Below are positions 28,963-36,486 of a stretch of DNA of 64,000 nucleotides, piece after piece; position 1 is the first letter of the stretch, and the number at the start of each line of letters is the position of its first letter. A program made the translations under genes and the position numbers. Under the pieces are notes generated by a model that did no database searches, was not told the origin of the DNA, and saw only the letters and a program-made list of their open reading frames with translations. Source of the DNA: Litorimonas sp965205225 (GTDB lineage: Bacteria; Pseudomonadota; Alphaproteobacteria; Caulobacterales; Maricaulaceae). The stretch spans positions 1,054,001 to 1,118,000 of the forward strand of contig CBDBFZ010000003.1 of the NCBI GenBank assembly GCA_965205225.1, read 5' to 3'.

Positions 28963-29913
28963 GTGGATCAAACACTCGTCGGAGATGTTGGTGGGACCAA
29001 TGCGCGTTTTGCGCTGGCTGAACGCACCCTCCAAGGCACGATCGAACTACACCATTCAAATCGGTTTGCCGTTCGTGATTTCAGCAGTTTCAACGATGCG
29101 GTGACTGCCTATCTGAACGGTATTGGGGCAAAGCCAAACCGGGCGGCGTTTGCTTTTGCCGGCCCCAAATTTGACGATGAAATCCGCATGACCAATGTTA
29201 ACTGGATTGTGTCGGAAGAAAATCTGATGAACACGTTCGGGTTTACCGAAGCTGTCGTTCTCAATGATTTTGTCGCCATGGCCAACGGCGCGACTGTCAT
29301 CCCGGATGATGGGTTCCAGACGCTGATCCCAGGTAAGGTCAACTATGCGAAACCTGTTGCCGTCATGGGGCCTGGGACGGGTCTTGGCCTGTCCTGTATC
29401 TTGCCCGGACGGCCTCTCCGCATTGTTCCGACAGAAGGGGGGCACACAGCATTCTCGCCTCAATCCGAGATGGAGATCGAGGTCTTACGTTATTGGACCG
29501 GGCGTATTCCGTTTGTGTCAGCGGAATCGCTGATCTCGGGGGTGGGTTTGTTCCGGCTCTATACCGCGCTTTGTGCGATTCATGACGTGGCCCCGATTTG
29601 TACGAAGGAAGACGAAATTGTCGCCGCCGGGCAGGCTAATCCGAAATCGGTTGCGCGTCTTTGCGTGAAAAGTTTTTGCGAGATGCTCGGGACGTTTGCT
29701 GGCAATGCCTGCGTCACATTAGGTGCAGCTGGCGGGGTTGTTCTCGGCGGTGGTGTGTCGCGCCATATTGCGCCGTTTATCGAAGAATCGGATTTTGAAA
29801 GCCGGTTTCGCGATCGTGGTCACGGGTCCTGGTTTATTACGGACGTCCCGGTCAGATTGATTCGGGCACATTTTGTGGCGCTCTACGGTGTGGCGGCCAT
29901 GGTTTTAGGATAA
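28963..29913 (+). CDS. glk: Glucokinase
   Basis: 316 aa with a GTG start at 28963, well supported by AGGGGAA at 28951-28957. It phosphorylates glucose with ATP and so feeds Zwf. The phosphate loop GDVGGTNARFAL, LNDFVAMANG, the MGPGTGLGLS motif and the PTEGGHTAFSP signature mark the bacterial Glk family rather than ROK kinases. Last intact gene of the zwf operon; a decayed lactonase gene follows immediately. Confidence 0.94.
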   Translation: MDQTLVGDVGGTNARFALAERTLQGTIELHHSNRFAVRDFSSFNDAVTAYLNGIGAKPNRAAFAFAGPKFDDEIRMTNVNWIVSEENLMNTFGFTEAVVLNDFVAMANGATVIPDDGFQTLIPGKVNYAKPVAVMGPGTGLGLSCILPGRPLRIVPTEGGHTAFSPQSEMEIEVLRYWTGRIPFVSAESLISGVGLFRLYTALCAIHDVAPICTKEDEIVAAGQANPKSVARLCVKSFCEMLGTFAGNACVTLGAAGGVVLGGGVSRHIAPFIEESDFESRFRDRGHGSWFITDVPVRLIRAHFVALYGVAAMVLG

Positions 29914-30444
29914 TGATTATGAGCCGTCTTTTACCCTGTCTGTTATTCGGCGCTTGTGCGGCGGCCACCACCAAAGGCTTACCCTGTGATCGGATCTGTA
30001 AACGCGATCAAGCCCGGTATTCTGCCCGCGGATGCGATGCTTGAAGGTTTGGGCCGTGACTTTGAATGGTCAGAGGGCCAGTCTGGATTGAGGACGGCTA
30101 TCTATTGTTCACAGATGTGTCCGGTAACGCGATCTGGAGATTTGATGATGCGGCCGATGCCAAATACATGACCTACCCAGTCTCTACTGACGGATCTGTG
30201 GGTGAGAGCTGTCTGTTTCTCGATTTCACGGAGAGGCTGGCCGAAGAAGGGTTCGGCAATCCCGGCCGGACTTGGCGGTGTGCTTATCCTGTCACCAGAC
30301 GCTGAAATTCTGGGTCTCATCCGGATGGGTAAACTCGTCGCGAATGTGGCCTTTGGCGATGATGATGGACGAATGCTCTACATGACCAGTCAAAATCAAC
30401 TCACCCGAATCCAGACACTCAGAACAGGCCTCGAATTCGACTGA
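29913..30444 (+). pseudogene. SMP-30/gluconolactonase-family remnant, frameshifted and shortened
   Basis: The ATG at 29913 overlaps the glk stop region and begins a lipoprotein-like leader (LLPCLLFGAC). Recognisable pieces then appear in different frames: GSVNAIKPGILPADAMLEGLGRDFEWSEG, then PVWIEDGYLLFTDVSGNAIWRFD, then GGVLILSPDAEILGLI and GRMLYMTSQNQLTRIQT, the usual end of the family. At least three frame changes are needed. Only about 175 codons remain of a family of about 300, so the middle is deleted. Intact homologues hydrolyse gluconolactone, which would fit the glucose operon. The remnant may mean loss of a direct-oxidation branch. Confidence 0.75.
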
Positions 30445-30449
30445 CCCAA

Positions 30450-31190
30450 CTAGCCTTCGAGGGCAGTGTCCAGCAGTGTTTCAAGCGTTGTCAGATCCGC
30501 GCCGGACACAAATTGATCGTTGAGAATGAAGAACGGAGTTCCAGTTAGCGCTGGGATCTTGTTTCCGAGCGCGAGGTTATCCTGAATCTGGCGATCAATG
30601 GCAGGGTCAGCCATATCACGCTCAAGCTGTTCTATATCGAGATCGTTATTCTTCGCGATCTGCATGACGCGCGCTTCGGTTATGGATCGCTCATCCATGA
30701 GTGCGAAATGCATATTACGATATTTGCCCTGACGTGCCGCTGCCAGTGCAGCGCGGGCTGCCATGTGAGAGGTTCCGTCACGTCCGGTAAGGACAGGAAG
30801 CTCCTTGAACACGATGCGGGTATCATCGGGATATTTGCCCATTGTTGTCTCGATCCAGTCGGTCGAGCGCTTACAAAAACCGCAATTATAGTCGAAGAAT
30901 TCAACCAATTGTACCTTGGCATTTTTCGGACCGATCGAATAATCGCGTGGGTCCTTGAAAATCTGGTCGGATAGATCGGCAATCGCATCCTGACTGTCCT
31001 GAATTTCGGCCAGAGATTCCTTGCGGTCGAGGGCGATCATAGCCTCGCGAAGGATTTCGGGATTCTCCAGCAAGTAGTTCCGGATGATCTCTTCGATATC
31101 CGCTTTGGACATTTCGCCAGGCCCAGCTTGAGCGCATGCCGCAAGTCCAACTATGGAGATGACCGCCAGGGTACGAATAAGGTGTTTCAT
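30450..31190 (-). CDS. DsbA-family thiol:disulfide oxidoreductase, predicted lipoprotein
   Basis: 246 aa. The signal peptide ends in a lipobox, with Cys19 in GLAAC. A helical N-terminal region (about 28-75, with SKADIEEIIRNYLLENPEIL) resembles the extension of ScsC/BdbD-type proteins. The thioredoxin part has the active site Cys103-Gly-Phe-Cys106 and a cis-proline loop TGTPFFI. Likely acts in the periplasm forming or shuffling disulfides. It lies downstream of the M48 protease on the same strand, 57 bp apart. Confidence 0.88.
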   Translation of the reverse strand: MKHLIRTLAVISIVGLAACAQAGPGEMSKADIEEIIRNYLLENPEILREAMIALDRKESLAEIQDSQDAIADLSDQIFKDPRDYSIGPKNAKVQLVEFFDYNCGFCKRSTDWIETTMGKYPDDTRIVFKELPVLTGRDGTSHMAARAALAAARQGKYRNMHFALMDERSITEARVMQIAKNNDLDIEQLERDMADPAIDRQIQDNLALGNKIPALTGTPFFILNDQFVSGADLTTLETLLDTALEG

Positions 31191-31247
31191 GGGAATTTCC
31201 GAATGTTCAACTGGTGGCAGGTCATTAGGCCAACAGGGTTAAAATAT

Positions 31248-32717
31248 CTATCTCGGCCAGACTGTCGATTTGGTGCTCTGACGCGATTGTGATGATCGAT
31301 TTGATGAGGTCATCACCGTGAACGGCTTGCCGCGCCGCTGATTTCGGCGCTTCTTGTCCAGTTGTGCTTCAGCAACGACGATAATGTCGGAAGCACGGCG
31401 CCATTGAGGAATATCCCGCGGCAGGTCCTGCTGCGCACGTCCGGCAAAGGAGTGGGCAGAGTCCAGGTCGCCTAAGGTATAGAATCGTTCTGCGGACGCA
31501 TATTTCGCCAATGCATCCTGATTTTGCTGACCATAAGCGAGGGATAGAAGATACCAACCATGGGAATAGCGGGGTTCCTGAGTCAGAGCGGATTTCAGAA
31601 GTGAGATGGCCCGCTCGATCTCATCATCCTGCTCTGTTTCAAGCAGGGACTGAGCCAGAGCGACTTTGAGAAGCATCGCATCCGGCTTGAGCTCCAGAGC
31701 GCGTTTAGCCGAAGGCAGGGCGGCAGAGCGTTGGCCGGATTCATACAGGATCTGTGCTTTCAACTCATGGAAATAGGGATTGTCCGGTTGATCCTCGATC
31801 AGAGTGTCAATTTCCTTCACCGCATTATGCATGTCCGCAGCCCGGAAAAAGGCGACCGAGCGCGCATATCGAGCAGGCACACTCTTTTCACTGAGCGGAT
31901 AGCGATTGAAAACCATTTGCGGCGCATCTAGAAAGCCGCGAAGCTTAGCTTTCATTATTTCGTGGCGCAGCAGATCCTCTTCGGAATCCAGAACCTCTGA
32001 ATAAGGGCTTTCAGTCACACGTTCGCGCAGTTTGTCGATTCGGTTGGCCGAGAGCGGGTGAGATCGGAAATACTCGTAGCGGCGGCTATAGGACAGAACT
32101 TCCTGAACGCGAAAATTATCGAAAAAGTCGATTAAGCCTTTACCAGACTGACCTGTTGTTTCGAGAAATTGCACCGCATACTGATCAGCGGCCGACTCAT
32201 TGACGCGGGAATAGGCGAGGGCTTCGACGGCTCCGAACTGTTGCGCGCCGCCCAGAATCGCCGCGCCTGCCGCGCCTTCACCGGCAAGAATGGCAGCCAG
32301 TCCGACCCCGGCGGCCAGCAACATGGCGCCATAGGCGGATCGGTTGCCATAGTCTGAGCGCACAATATGTCCGCCGACGATGTGCCCGGCCTCATGCGCT
32401 ATCACACCTTTCAATTCATTGGGCGTTTCAGCCCGCAGGATCAGCCCACTGTGTAAAAAAATGTTCTGACCGCGCGTGACGAAGGCGTTCAGTTCTGGAT
32501 CATTGACGAGATAAATATCCACTGACCGCAGGCTCAGGCCACCAGCGCGCAGTAATGGATCGGAGAATCCGCGAAGCGTCTCTTCGATCTCTGTATCGCG
32601 CAGCAAGCCTTGTGCCTGGATCTGTGCGACCAGCAAGGTCGCAATTGCAAACCCGCCGAACAGGCGAGCCAATATCGTGGCAAGAATACGGGGCGCAGTC
32701 ATAGTCATCTTGTTCAC
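31248..32717 (-). CDS. M48-family metalloprotease with TPR repeats (BepA-like)
   Basis: 489 aa. The N-terminus has a signal or anchor segment (about residues 9-36). The zinc site is His108-Glu109-Ala-Gly-His112 (IAHEAGHIVGGH) with a third ligand at Glu174 (RVNESAADQYA). A Gly/Ala-rich segment (128-160) lies between them. The second half (about 285-450) is helical and TPR-like (NPYFHELKAQILYESGQ, PDAMLLKVALAQSLLE). The arrangement is that of BepA/YfgC, which checks outer-membrane protein assembly in the periplasm; role here by homology. It follows rne on the minus strand. Confidence 0.9.
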   Translation of the reverse strand: MNKMTMTAPRILATILARLFGGFAIATLLVAQIQAQGLLRDTEIEETLRGFSDPLLRAGGLSLRSVDIYLVNDPELNAFVTRGQNIFLHSGLILRAETPNELKGVIAHEAGHIVGGHIVRSDYGNRSAYGAMLLAAGVGLAAILAGEGAAGAAILGGAQQFGAVEALAYSRVNESAADQYAVQFLETTGQSGKGLIDFFDNFRVQEVLSYSRRYEYFRSHPLSANRIDKLRERVTESPYSEVLDSEEDLLRHEIMKAKLRGFLDAPQMVFNRYPLSEKSVPARYARSVAFFRAADMHNAVKEIDTLIEDQPDNPYFHELKAQILYESGQRSAALPSAKRALELKPDAMLLKVALAQSLLETEQDDEIERAISLLKSALTQEPRYSHGWYLLSLAYGQQNQDALAKYASAERFYTLGDLDSAHSFAGRAQQDLPRDIPQWRRASDIIVVAEAQLDKKRRNQRRGKPFTVMTSSNRSSQSRQSTKSTVWPR

Positions 32718-32796
32718 CGCGCCCCCTAATGGGTCAAGTTACGCAGGCGTCACATTTCAGTGTGTTTACCTGCTCTTCAGCCCCCGACTTGGCTGT

Positions 32797-35250
32797 TTAT
32801 TCCTTACCTATCAGCCGGTCGATCAAGCCGCGTTGACGCCGGGGTGGCGCCTTGCGGCGGCGTGCATCGGACGCGTCATCACCCAGTGCCTTCGATGCTG
32901 CGGCAGGTAGAGGGGCGGGAGGCTCGATGGATTTTGCCTTTGCGGGCGCTTTGCGAACCCTGGGTTTGGGCTTTGGAGCCGCCGACGTGTCTGCTTCAAC
33001 GGCTTTAGGGGCAGTTTTCTTGGGGGCTGCTTTCTTTGGAGTTGATTGTTTTGGAGCTGCCTCGGAAGTCGCTTCCGGGGCGGCCCGTTTGCGAGGCGTC
33101 GGTTTAGAGGCAGCCTCGACAACTGTGTCATCAGTCTTAGGTGCAGTTTTTGCGGGGGCTTTGCGGCGAGCCGAGCTTCCACGTTTCCGCGGCGCTGATT
33201 TCGCTTTGCCTTCATCCTTATCAGATTTCGCGGCGGTCTGTTCACTGGACGGGGTCGATCCATCCGCATCATTGGTGCAGGACGGAGCTTTGTGGTGGCG
33301 CGATTTAGGCCTCTCTTCGGACTCTGATTTGGACTCCTCTTCGTTCTCCAATTTTTCTTCTGATTCAGTGTTCTGGGATTGTTTCTTACGGTTTCGACCG
33401 CCTCGGCGACCTCGGCGACGGCGAGATTTGGTCTCGCCACTCTCATGCCACGACTCGGTTGTTTCAGATTCAGTGTTTTCGTCCTCATCCTCAGTATCGT
33501 CCGAATCATCGTGTGATTTGGCCTTGGCGTGTGTGCTTTCGGACCGTTTGGTTTCTTCGCGCAGTTCTTTTTTTATCTCGGTCAGTGGATCCTTGCGGTT
33601 ATCGCTGCGTTTTTCGGTAACTTCGATGGTGAAGGCTGGGCGGATCAAACTGTCGTCATGCTTGACGACAGTAAAGACATCGGCGTTCTCATCAACTTTG
33701 GTTAGAAGGTCGCGCTTTTCATTGAGCAGATAGAGCGCCACATCCGGCGGGCACATCAGGCGAATTTCCTTCGCCTTACCTCGGATGGTGAACTCTTCTA
33801 CGGCGCGGATTGCGGCAAGAGCAGCGCTTTCGACCGTCCGCTTGCGGCCCACACCATCACAATGTGAACAGGTTGCTGTGGAGCCTTCCAGCAGAGACCG
33901 GCGGCGTCGCTGACGGGAGATTTCCATCAGACCAAACTGGCTGATGCGAGATGTCTGGATGCGAGCGCGGTCTCGCGATAGCATCGTCTTCATTTTGTTT
34001 TCGACCGAGCGGTTGTTCTTGTTCTCGTCCATATCGATGAAATCGACGACAATCAGACCCGCAAGGTCACGCAAACGCATCTGGCGCGCAAGTTCTTCGG
34101 CGGCTTCCAGATTGGTCTTCAGGGCAGTGCGTTCGACATCACGTTCCTTGGTCGATCGGCCCGAATTCACATCAACGGATACAAGCGCTTCGGTGGGATG
34201 AATGACAAGGTAGCCGCCGGATTTCAGCTGCACAGTTGCATCAAGACTGTTTTCGATCTGACTTTCGACGTCAAAGCGTAGGAAGAGGGGAATCGCATCA
34301 TCATAGCGTTTCACGAATTTGGCGTGACTCGGCATGAGCATCTTGATGAAGCTTTTCGCGTTCTTGTAGGCGTCTTCGCCCTGAACGAGGACTTCCTCGA
34401 TATCTTTGTTGTAGAGATCCCGGATTGACCGCTTCACGAGATTGCCTTCCTCATGGATCAGGTTTGGCGCAACAGATTTGAGGGTCGTATCGCGGATTTC
34501 ATCCCAGAGGCGCGACAGATAACCATAGTCGCGGCTAATCTCGGCCTTGGTCCGCTTAGCTCCGGCTGTACGGACGATCACGCCCATACCCTGTGGTACA
34601 GACAGTTCGTCCATAATGATCTTCAGACGCTTACGGTCAGTGCCAATGGGGATTTTCCGGGAAATGCCACCGCCGCGGGGTGTATTGGGCATCAGCACGC
34701 AATAACGACCGGCAAGCGACAGATAAGTCGTCATGGCCGCGCCTTTATTGCCGCGTTCTTCCTTCACGGTCTGGACCAGAAGGATCTGGCCGCGTTTGAT
34801 GACTTCCTGAATCTTATAGCGTCGGCGGCGCATCTGTTTGCGGCGCTGGCTGGCAACTTTTACTTGCTCATCGGCGACCTCTGCATCATTCTCGTCAGAG
34901 GCGTCATCTTCGTCAGGGTCGAGGTTTTTGTCTTCCTCGACATCATCATAATCCTTGGAGAGCGCCTCCTCGTCTTGCTGTTGCAGGGCGAGCTTATCCT
35001 CATAGGGAATCTGATAGTAATCAGGGTGGATCTCTGAAAAGGCGAGGAATCCGTGTTTGTTGCCGCCATAATCAAGGAAGGTAGCCTGAAGCGATGGTTC
35101 TACTCGGGTCACTTTGGCAAGATAGACATTGCCGCGAATCTGGCGCTTGTGGCGCGATTCGAAATCAAGCTCGTCGACGCGGCTTCCATCGACGATCACC
35201 ACTCGGGTTTCTTCCGGGTGGGCGGCGTCGATCAACATACGTTTTGTCAT
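32797..35250 (-). CDS. rne: Ribonuclease E
   Basis: 817 aa. Endonuclease for rRNA/tRNA processing and mRNA decay, scaffold of the degradosome. The S1 domain starts near residue 37 and is split by an acidic insertion (about 95-130, EEDKNLDPDEDD), as in other alphaproteobacteria. Catalytic Asp360 (SVDVNSG) and Asp403 (VVDFIDMDENKN) and the zinc-link Cys461-Ser-His-Cys464 are present. From about 560 on it is disordered and charged, with an Arg-rich patch (RRRRGRRGGRNRKK) and Lys/Ala/Pro repeats. It ends RRQRGLIDRLIGKE, without the GWW motif reported at the Caulobacter RNase E C-terminus for PNPase binding. AGGAG at 35257-35261 supports the start. Confidence 0.95.
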   Translation of the reverse strand: MTKRMLIDAAHPEETRVVIVDGSRVDELDFESRHKRQIRGNVYLAKVTRVEPSLQATFLDYGGNKHGFLAFSEIHPDYYQIPYEDKLALQQQDEEALSKDYDDVEEDKNLDPDEDDASDENDAEVADEQVKVASQRRKQMRRRRYKIQEVIKRGQILLVQTVKEERGNKGAAMTTYLSLAGRYCVLMPNTPRGGGISRKIPIGTDRKRLKIIMDELSVPQGMGVIVRTAGAKRTKAEISRDYGYLSRLWDEIRDTTLKSVAPNLIHEEGNLVKRSIRDLYNKDIEEVLVQGEDAYKNAKSFIKMLMPSHAKFVKRYDDAIPLFLRFDVESQIENSLDATVQLKSGGYLVIHPTEALVSVDVNSGRSTKERDVERTALKTNLEAAEELARQMRLRDLAGLIVVDFIDMDENKNNRSVENKMKTMLSRDRARIQTSRISQFGLMEISRQRRRRSLLEGSTATCSHCDGVGRKRTVESAALAAIRAVEEFTIRGKAKEIRLMCPPDVALYLLNEKRDLLTKVDENADVFTVVKHDDSLIRPAFTIEVTEKRSDNRKDPLTEIKKELREETKRSESTHAKAKSHDDSDDTEDEDENTESETTESWHESGETKSRRRRGRRGGRNRKKQSQNTESEEKLENEEESKSESEERPKSRHHKAPSCTNDADGSTPSSEQTAAKSDKDEGKAKSAPRKRGSSARRKAPAKTAPKTDDTVVEAASKPTPRKRAAPEATSEAAPKQSTPKKAAPKKTAPKAVEADTSAAPKPKPRVRKAPAKAKSIEPPAPLPAAASKALGDDASDARRRKAPPRRQRGLIDRLIGKE

Positions 35251-35604
35251 GAAATTCTCCTGCGGTTCTCACATGACTCTGCGGCGCGACATCACGATAT
35301 ATCGTGGGGCGTCCTGGCAGGGAGGAACCAGTTGTAGGGGTTATGAGTCTGGCGCGCGAGGGCAGAATGGCGGTGTCTTGTTTCGACAGGACTGTCAGCC
35401 TCGCACTGCGCATAAAATCTCTCAGATAGGTTTCCCGGCGATCATCGCCTTGTTCCCAACGCCGGATCCCGGATTTGGCCGTCCCTGCCTTAATTCGCGC
35501 TGTTGTGCAAAGTATTTGTCAGCAGGTCATGAGATGAACACTTTTAAGGAGAATAGCAGCGCGCTCTAAGAATTTCTTCACCCTGTTACGAAAGACTCCG
35601 CCAC
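35251..35604. other. Divergent control region between rne and the amidase gene
   Basis: About 350 bp without a credible gene. It must hold the rne promoter and leader and the promoter of the amidase-PBP1A-prfB cluster. A perfect 14-bp palindrome CACGATATATCGTG (35293-35306) lies in the rne leader about 43 bp before the start codon. RNase E genes are often autoregulated through their 5' untranslated region, but no structure can be asserted here. Confidence 0.5.
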
Positions 35605-36411
35605 ATGTCGATCCGGGCCTTCATCGCCGCGTTTCTTATCGCATTGCTCGCAACGTCAGCGCTTGCGTCAGGACCGCGCTATTTTGAGGGTTCAGTTCCT
35701 TATCCGCGGTTGAAGCCGTCGCCAAAGGTTGTGGCGATGTTGCCATTGATAGTTATCGACCCCGGTCACGGCGGACGTGATCCTGGCGCCATCGGCCAAG
35801 GCTTATTGGAAAAAACCGTTACGACGGCCGCTGCGAAAGAACTGAAGGCGCTTCTGGAGGCCACCCGGCGCTACAGAGTCGTACTGACCCGCGATAACGA
35901 CATATTTGTGGAGCATGATGATCGTCTGCGTATTGCTCGCGAAAAACACGCTGATCTGTTCATCTCGATACACGCGGATTCGACATCCGGAAAGTCAACA
36001 CGAGGGGCATCTGTCTATACACTAGCGGATCGATCCCGAAACCGCAGCAAACGTATCGTCGATAATCAGAACTGGATCATGGACGTTGATCTGGCAGAGC
36101 AAAGTGATCCAGTCGGCGATATTCTGGTCGATCTGGCGCAGCGCAGCACGGAAACCCAGTCAGAAGCTTTTGCGAACATTCTATTGTCGAATCTGACGGG
36201 GAAAACCGCACTGGTCGGCAATTCCCATCGCCGTGCCGGATATTATGTTCTGCTTGCGCCGGATGTTCCGGCTGTCCTGTTCGAGCTTGGCTTCCTGTCC
36301 AACGCTAAGGATGAGCGATTGCTGAAGACGAAATCCCACCGGACGAAACTGATGAAAGCTGTGCGCCTCTCGATTGATGACTATTTTTCCGGTCCTGGCC
36401 ATCAGGGTTAG
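35605..36411 (+). CDS. amiC: N-acetylmuramoyl-L-alanine amidase (Amidase_3)
   Basis: 268 aa. Signal peptide about 1-22 (FIAAFLIALLATSALA). Amidase_3 zinc site: His55 (IDPGHGGRDPGA), Glu69 (GLLEKTV), His123 (ISIHADS), and catalytic Glu227 (LFELGFLSN). It cuts the bond between muramic acid and the stem peptide during septum splitting. There is no AMIN targeting domain, so the protein is shorter than E. coli AmiC. First gene of the amidase-PBP1A-prfB cluster, divergent from rne. The symbol is by family only. Confidence 0.9.
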   Translation: MSIRAFIAAFLIALLATSALASGPRYFEGSVPYPRLKPSPKVVAMLPLIVIDPGHGGRDPGAIGQGLLEKTVTTAAAKELKALLEATRRYRVVLTRDNDIFVEHDDRLRIAREKHADLFISIHADSTSGKSTRGASVYTLADRSRNRSKRIVDNQNWIMDVDLAEQSDPVGDILVDLAQRSTETQSEAFANILLSNLTGKTALVGNSHRRAGYYVLLAPDVPAVLFELGFLSNAKDERLLKTKSHRTKLMKAVRLSIDDYFSGPGHQG

Positions 36412-36486
36412 GAACCGTTCGCCCGCAAGGATGGTTCGAATTGTGTGCAGAATCAGCACAGCTAGATCTCGACCTCGCCTTATTTC

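Noticed and set aside
32852..33733. 293-residue plus-strand frame over the 3' half of rne
   Set aside because: It is opposite the low-complexity Lys/Ala/Pro tail of RNase E and has no family features.
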